Below are positions 57,799 to 64,000 of a stretch of 64,000 bases of DNA, in pieces. The first letter of the stretch is position 1; every line of letters starts with the position of its first letter. This stretch comes from Clarkia xantiana subsp. parviflora (Eukaryota; Streptophyta; Magnoliopsida; Myrtales; Onagraceae): contig JAPTYO010000007.1 of NCBI GenBank assembly GCA_036873135.1, positions 30,362,763-30,426,762 of the forward strand, read 5' to 3'. Position numbers and translations under genes: made by a program. The notes beneath the pieces are model-generated. The model saw only the letters and a program-made list of their open reading frames with translations, had not been told where the DNA came from and did no database searches.

Positions 57799-60700
57799 AT
57801 GTTTGGAGGCCTTGTGACACAAGTGACAGGGAGTCCACATTTAAGGAAATCCGGTAGCAGATCCGTGGTGTATGATTTTGGTTAGTAGCATACTCTTTCT
57901 AACATAGTATAAGTTGGCAGGATATTATGCTCCTTAACTCCTTTTTGAATCAAACTTTCAGGTAATGAGGTGGGAAATGGAGTAGATGAAAGTCTTGTGC
58001 ATTCCACTCAGGCGGATGAATTGAAGACGACAATGAATGCAGCTGCGATTATGCCTTCCCCAATTGTGTTGTGGAGATTTAAGGTTTTTAATTAACTGAT
58101 AATTTTCTTAAATGTTAGTGTTATATAATCATTTTGGAATGATTTATTTTCGTTTAGAGCAGAAGAGGGCGCATAATTACTCACTGGAATTGAATGGTTC
58201 ATGAACCTATGAGGTTCTAGTTGCTGACAACTTAGTTTTTAATGCCTGTGTCTAGAAGATAAATTGAATGTATATATATACATATTGCCACCAATTGAAA
58301 GTATATTTTAAGGTGCAGATTCTTCATATTTTCTAGGTTACATGCTTCTGGAGATAGTCACTCCTTAAACTTATTCTTTGCATCCAAATTGTATTAGGCT
58401 ATCCATGTTTTTAAGGGGATGGTCGTTTCTTATTATAGATCTTAGACAATGGTCCTTATACTCTCATGCTTATGTCCTTATATTACTTATGTCGTCTTAT
58501 GCCTCATCAGCTCTTGCCAGCGTTTTGATCTAAGTAGCCTCATACAAGATGCTCAACCCTAACATATTGCCTTATTTATTTCTTCTTCATAGACTTTAAT
58601 GATGCATTATATCATTTTTTGTATGGTAAAACCCTTTAAGTAAAGCCGCATGACATCACTTTAAAGTCACTGTTAAGGTTAGATGCATTTTCGTTCAAAA
58701 TGTAGATAAATGATATAATGATATTATCCTTTTAGGATTCATGGTGGTCTCATGGTCTCATTATATCAAGCTAACCCCTTCTTTGATGTTATAATTGCTA
58801 AAGCTCTATTTGTTAAAGTCTACATCAATTTATTTGTTTAGATCTGCTTTACACGCTTTTCTATTTTGCAGCATTGTCTTCCATTTCCTTTCCTACCATG
58901 AAATCTCTCATTCTCTATACAAAAAAAAACCCTAAACACTAATAATTTGTCTAATGCAGGTCTTTTTATTTTTCATATGGGGCTTTATTTGCTGTAAGGT
59001 TGGTCTTCGATCTTTTGAAGAATCACTTTCATAGTTCTATTTTATTTCTGGTCATTTCATAGATATCATTTAAAATCCAACTGCCTATCAGGATTTTTCT
59101 GTTAACCTAATAGTTTTGTAATATGTGTCTTCTGGATGGTCATGGGAACGACAGGTTGGGTGGGACTCGGTGATGAGGATGAGCGCCGATTTGAGAGACC
59201 TTTTTCTTTACGAAGCATTTTTGTATTACAACCCTCTTCTTCTTGTGGTCAGCTTTTAATCGTGTATTGAGTGTTCATTCTTTCTAGTTCATGGCTTTAT
59301 TCTTTGGTTTAATGTTTAGCCGTTCTGTTTTGTAGACTTTGGTGGTTTGGCTTTGGGGAATCAATTTATGGGTTTTTGCTCAGTCGACTGTTAATTATTG
59401 TAAGATATTTGATCTTGATCAGAATCATCTCACCCACAGAGAAATCTGGAAGGTACTTAATTAGTGAACTAACGCATTGAACATAAATATTTTTGATCTG
59501 TTTACAAATTTCTTGATCATTTTATGCTTTTAAAGTCATGCAAAGTTAAACAAGATTAACCTTTTATTTGTGTTTGTATTGCAGTGTGCAACTTGGATGA
59601 CAATTGTTGTCCCTTCTAGCATGACGGCATATCTTTATCTCTATTCTCACGGCGAAGTTTCATTGGCTGCTTCCCAACCTGTATAATAGACGCATCTTTC
59701 TGCTACTGATTCTTGTTTCATTGGCGATCTTGTTATGGGTTTAGCAATCTCCAACGCATATTCGGTTCACTTTTTAGCTTTGACCTCTTTCTGAACCTGT
59801 ATGGTTAAGGAACTGTAGGACTTCTAAGATTCTACTAAAACAACAAATGCCCTCTTCAATTTCAGGCTACATTTCCTTCCTTCATCTGTCTCTCTTTCTT
59901 TTTCATTCAAGTCTTTTGTTTATTGATATGGAAGCTTAGCAAGATTGTTGCTTGAACTTTTGTATATTGTTATTACTCTAGTCCAGAAACCAGAGCCTTT
60001 CTGACTTTGTCATACTTAAGTCTTGATGTCAAGCTTATTGATCTCTTTTATCATTCAAAACCATAATTTCTACTGAAGCTCCTTTTCATTTGGGTTGTCA
60101 TTCATTTATACTAAATAGTTCATTGAAAAGAAGAGTGGAGTTCTTAAGTCTCTTGTTCTTAGTAAGGCATTTATATTAAAGGTTCAAACTACCGGAGCTG
60201 CTTTTGTTCGTAGTATGTGCTTATTTTCTTCTCTTTTTGCAATATAATAGTATCTTATGCATATGTCATTTCATTTCTTGACTTATTATTATTCTCCTAG
60301 AGTTTCTCTTACTCTATATCTGCTAATGCTGAACTATTTTGTTGCCTGTCGCAGGTTCTCTTGTACACTGCTGTTGCATTGCTGTTGATTTTTCCCTTTG
60401 ATATCTTCTATTTGTCATCCCGTTTCTTCTTGTTGAGGACTCTCTGGCGGATAGTTTTCCCACTTCAGGTAGAGCTACTATAAATTTGGTAGGACATACT
60501 CTCTAATCATTTATGGATATAATCAAAGGATAGGCTACCGAAATTTGATTAGAAAGTGATGACCTACATGCTTATAGGGTGATGGCCACTTAAAAAAATT
60601 GTTTAGCCCTTAGTGGGTTATTTGTATCACTATATAACCACCAATTGACTTGATAAAATTGGTCAGCATGACGTTGAACTGGAGACAAGCACCCTTAGAT

Positions 60701-62514
60701 CTTCAGAATCTTTACAAAGCACCCTTAATCACTTGGTAGTAGCTAGTTGATCCGTATTATGGTACAAGCAAGTGCCTTGATATGTTATTTTAAATTTCAA
60801 TGGCATTTTGCATGAGATTATTAATCGAAGTTGTCTCTACTCTCTACATTATGCAGGCAATAAGCTTCTGCGACTTTTTCTTGGCCGATATTTTAACTTC
60901 CATGGCAAAGGTATGTATTGGGTACCTGAAATTATAACTCTTTAATGTTCGTCTGTGGATAGTAGTATGGGGAGGTAATTAAACATTACTTTATTTTTAT
61001 ATTTGTAGGTATTTTCAGATCTGGAGCGTTCTGTGTGCCGAATGGTTCATCGACAGGTTAGTCAGTTCTCAAATGATAGGATTTTGCTGGCGTGCCTAAA
61101 AGTATGTTGATGTGAATTCCCTGCTTTCCCCTTCTTTTGCTAGGTGGCGACTATTGCATGGTTTGAAGCTGATTCAGTTTGTGGAAGCCACTCAGTTGCA
61201 ATTCCTATAGTTCTTGTCCTGCCATATCTTTTCCGGTTGTTCCAATGCCTTCGACAGTACAAGGATACCGGAGAGAAAACAACCCTTTTGAATGGTATGA
61301 TACGTCCCCAGAAATATAGTCTCGTGTTATTATGTTCTCAATTCATATTCAGAGATTGGCTCACTTTTTGTTGAACATTCAAATTTCTTTCAAGAACGCA
61401 GTTAAGTTAACCGGAACTTTTCATTTGGTTTCAGCTTTAAAGTATTCAACAGCAGTGCCAGTCATTTTCCTGTCAGCTCTCAAATATCACGTCCTCCCTG
61501 AGAAGTGGATGGGCTTCTATAGGCCACTCTGGCTTCTCTCTAGTGTTCTGAATTCTCTGTATTCATTTTACTGGGACGTCACCCGAGATTGGGACTTAAG
61601 GTATAGTATATATTTGACCCCATAGAGGTTCTAACCATGGAGCACGCAGATTCTAGAAACGCATAGTTTGAGTTCTCCAGTCGGGGAACACAATACTTTT
61701 CATTCCGACTGTACATATCTCAGTACATAAATCAAAATAGAGAATACACTACATTTTCCTCATTAGCTGACCAAATCAATATCCTTGCAGTTGCTTCACT
61801 CGGATATTCAAGTTCACCAGACCGAGTATCGTCTCTTATCTTCTACATGGACGCAGATGGGTTAGTCATTCTCTTCTCTACCAACTTCTTGTTATAATAG
61901 TTGTCCCAAATTTAAAATGTTGATATTCAGTATCCCCAACTATCAAATTGTTATTTTCATTTTCATAGACTGATTTTGGCGTTAAAATTTGTGTTTTATG
62001 CAAAAACATGGTGTCCCCTTTTCTGAAGTATCAGATTTGTTATTTGTGGTTTAGATTTACTAATGCGTAAAAGACGTTTTTGTTTTGTTAATTTTAAGAG
62101 AAAAAGAGTAAAAATCAACCAATCTAATTGTTGGGACACCAAATATCTAAATTTTAAATATGGAGCAAGGATTATCAACCCATGACTTAAATAGTTAAGA
62201 CCCTGTTTAGGTTTCTTTTTAATTATGATTCATAACTTTGGATATGGCAGGTATTCATTTGGGTGATAGGAAGCAATTTGGTATTACGATGCACATGGAC
62301 ATACAAGCTTTCGGCACATCTTCGGCACAACTACCTTACGGTTTTCGCAATCATGGCACTGGAGATATTCCGAAGGTTTCAGTGGGTGTTCTTTCGTGTC
62401 GAGAACGAATGGAACAAAATGAATAGTTCCAAGTCCAACATTCAACTATCCATGATTGATCTGACAGGCGAGGAGGAAGCCAAGTTACTTCAATCGAGTG
62501 CACACAGTGTATAG
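57799..62514 (+). CDS. EXS (ERD1/XPR1/SYG1) family multi-pass membrane protein
   Basis: Thirteen coding exons: 57799-57880, 57962-58083, 58960-58998, 59155-59247, 59336-59452, 59585-59680, 60355-60468, 60857-60910, 61009-61056, 61144-61294, 61435-61600, 61791-61860 and 62251-62514. All borders are GT-AG and phases agree, giving 471 residues. There is no SPX domain. After a 55-residue polar head come several hydrophobic helices (VFLFFIWGFICC, LLLVTLVVWLWGINLWVF, VLLYTAVALLLIFPFDIFY). The EXS core then contains FCDFFLADILTSMAKVFSDL, YSFYWDVTRDWDL and the C-terminal LEIFRRFQWVFFRVENEW. Length and lack of SPX match the plant EXS-only, yeast Erd1-like group, whose yeast relative acts in the Golgi. 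PHO1/XPR1 relatives export phosphate. Transport activity here is inferred only from family. Confidence 0.95.
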
Positions 62515-62990
62515 TCTTTCTTTTTTAGTACAAAAGTGGAGCATGATGCTCAACGTGAATTGGTTACTGGACTTTGTTTTACATCTTGGTATCGGAGAGT
62601 CGCTTCTTTTTGTTCAAGAGAGAACTGACTTCTGTAATACACAGTGATTATTGGTCGAGGTCACCGGATATAGGGTAAGTAATGTTCGTTACACAACTGG
62701 TTTGTTGGTATTCAGGCAAACATCAGTGTCGAGCTCTGACTTCTGAGATATAATCAGGTTTGATGTCATGCTTGAGTTAGATGGAACTTGATTTTTAGGT
62801 GTCATGTTTTGTTGAGAGCGACCGAGTTGGAGCGAATTTAAAATCATAAGTATGGCACCAAATTGAACCAAAACTTGAAAATATTAAATTCGGGTGAGTT
62901 TGAGCTCGAAAGAAAATGAGTCGAGTCGAGCTTTGATACAAACCTAAGAATCGTACCTGTAACAGAAAGGAAAGATAGAGAGAGAGAGTT
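62515..62990 (+). other. 3' region of the EXS gene and following spacer
   Basis: Probable 3' untranslated region, with no coding seen. It ends in a GA-rich microsatellite (62972-62998). Confidence 0.5.
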
Positions 62991-62996
62991 GAGAGA

Positions 62997-63976
62997 GATT
63001 TTTTTTTTATCAATCACACCGATTTTATTGAAAAAAACTATTACAAAATACAAATTAGAAAATGACCGCTCTGGAGGGATTGGTAAACATCCAAATCCTG
63101 AACAAGTAGAGCAGGTACAAACATAATTACAACCGGAAGTAAATAAACTAGAACACCAGATCGGCTTAACGGTAAAAATGACCCCCAGACAAATGATAGC
63201 ATCTTGGTGAGGAGGAATCCAACTGGTACAACAACGAGTTCAGCCATTCGGAGAAGAAAGGAACCTCCCTCATGACCAACAAAGCTAACACATGACCTGC
63301 GCAACAAGCGATACTACACAGGACCGACAGTAAATCTGAAACACAAACAACTTCATTAACACACAAAGATGACTTGTGTATAGATTTCTAATTGGTAGGG
63401 GCTGGACGAAACCAGGTTATCGAATCGCCCCTGACTGTGGAACATGGTGAAGGACTAGCGCATGAGTGGGGTGCCATAAAAATACTCTACTTCTCCGTTA
63501 GGAGGAGAGTTTGAGAATGAGAGGCGTGTGTCAGCGTGTATGGAGGCGCGTGACACTGCAGGAGGCGTGTGGGTGGCGCGTGCAAGCGCGTGAACGCGTA
63601 GGGTGGCGCGTGCGTGGGCACGTATGGAGGCGCGTGGAGCGTATGGGGGTGGTTGTGGTGGTATTGGGCAATCTTTGTGCGGGTTCGGGGGCGGTGGTGG
63701 TGATGAGGGTGGTGTGCGCACGTCCGAGAGATGTCACTCATCTCTCTGTCGCGGTTGGAGTGATGGAGGGCCGTGAGGGGAAAATGGGGGATGCAGACTC
63801 CGCGATTTGGCGAGGCGGAGAGTGGGATGAAGGCGAGGTTGAACAATGTCATCTGCTATGGTAGGGCTTCCGGCTTCAGCTTTGGTTTAGACGTATGCTG
63901 GAGGAAGAGTTGCTCCATACTCATGACCGTAGAGAGAGTTTGTATTGAGCAGTGACTTCCCTTCTGTTTTTGGATC
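62997..63976 (-). mobile_element. Probable 5'-truncated LINE (or other retroposed copy), minus strand
   Basis: On the minus strand the sequence ends with AATAAAATCGGTGTGATTGA followed by an A-run (T-run 63001-63008 on plus), typical of the 3' end of plant LINEs or processed transcripts. A short hydrophobic frame (63307-63041) precedes it without a recognised domain. TTGAGAGA occurs at both sides (62989-62996 and 63977-63984) and may be a target duplication, but the left copy lies in a GA microsatellite. The GC-rich stretch 63510-63800 (GGCGCGTG words) is unexplained. Confidence 0.4.
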
Positions 63977-64000
63977 TTGAGAGATAGCTTCCAAATAGTG

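Noticed and set aside
63455..63864. Several overlapping frames in a GC-rich stretch near the right edge
   Set aside because: All are low-complexity translations of GGCGCGTG words and no frame has a recognisable domain.

Overview
This 64 kb window is nuclear DNA from a flowering plant, probably a eudicot. The evidence is GT-AG introns in every host gene, plant-only families (phytocyanin, Gnk2/DUF26 secretory protein, B-box/CCT regulator, DUF604 glycosyltransferase) and many nested plant transposons. I cannot name the species.

Five host genes are supported. A uclacyanin-like blue copper protein lies on the minus strand at the left edge and is cut by the window. A cluster from 44 to 62.5 kb holds a cysteine-rich repeat secretory protein (minus), a DUF604 glycosyltransferase (minus), a CONSTANS-LIKE B-box/CCT protein (minus, four exons) and an EXS-family (ERD1/XPR1/SYG1) multi-pass membrane protein (plus, thirteen coding exons). 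They look like ordinary single genes, with no sign of joint action.

From 1 to 43.6 kb the window is almost entirely nested mobile elements, most of them bounded by target-site duplications (TSDs). (1) At 1.1-2.75 kb a degenerate hAT-like element holds two smaller hAT-type elements, each with a perfect 8-bp TSD. (2) At 2756-7720 there is a minus-strand Ty1/copia element with non-canonical termini. (3) At 10295-31595 there is an old plus-strand copia element. Its left LTR is split by a non-autonomous CACTA element carrying a SINE. Its interior is split by an 11 kb minus-strand Ty3/gypsy-type element (14466-25515) that encodes Gag-Protease plus a second Gag-like segment and is otherwise filled with minisatellites. 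(4) At 32248-43594 there is a young copia-derived element with two identical 183-bp LTRs and no intact coding. One of its LTRs was split by a very young gypsy element (35629-43429).

The young gypsy element is the most interesting object. Its 637-bp LTRs appear identical and its TSD is perfect. It has a 785-codon Gag-Protease ORF with an RS-rich stretch, no reverse transcriptase or integrase, a 50-bp tandem-repeat block, and an antisense four-exon gene with its own TATA box that predicts an 849-residue protein (N-terminal globular region, basic NLS-like patch, C-terminal coiled coil).

Right of 44 kb the host region holds two foldback elements. One (49343-50845) is a Mutator-like palindrome with a perfect 9-bp TSD whose arms are themselves strings of short hairpins. 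A probable LINE 3' end lies at the right edge. All calls come from reading the sequence; no database search was run.
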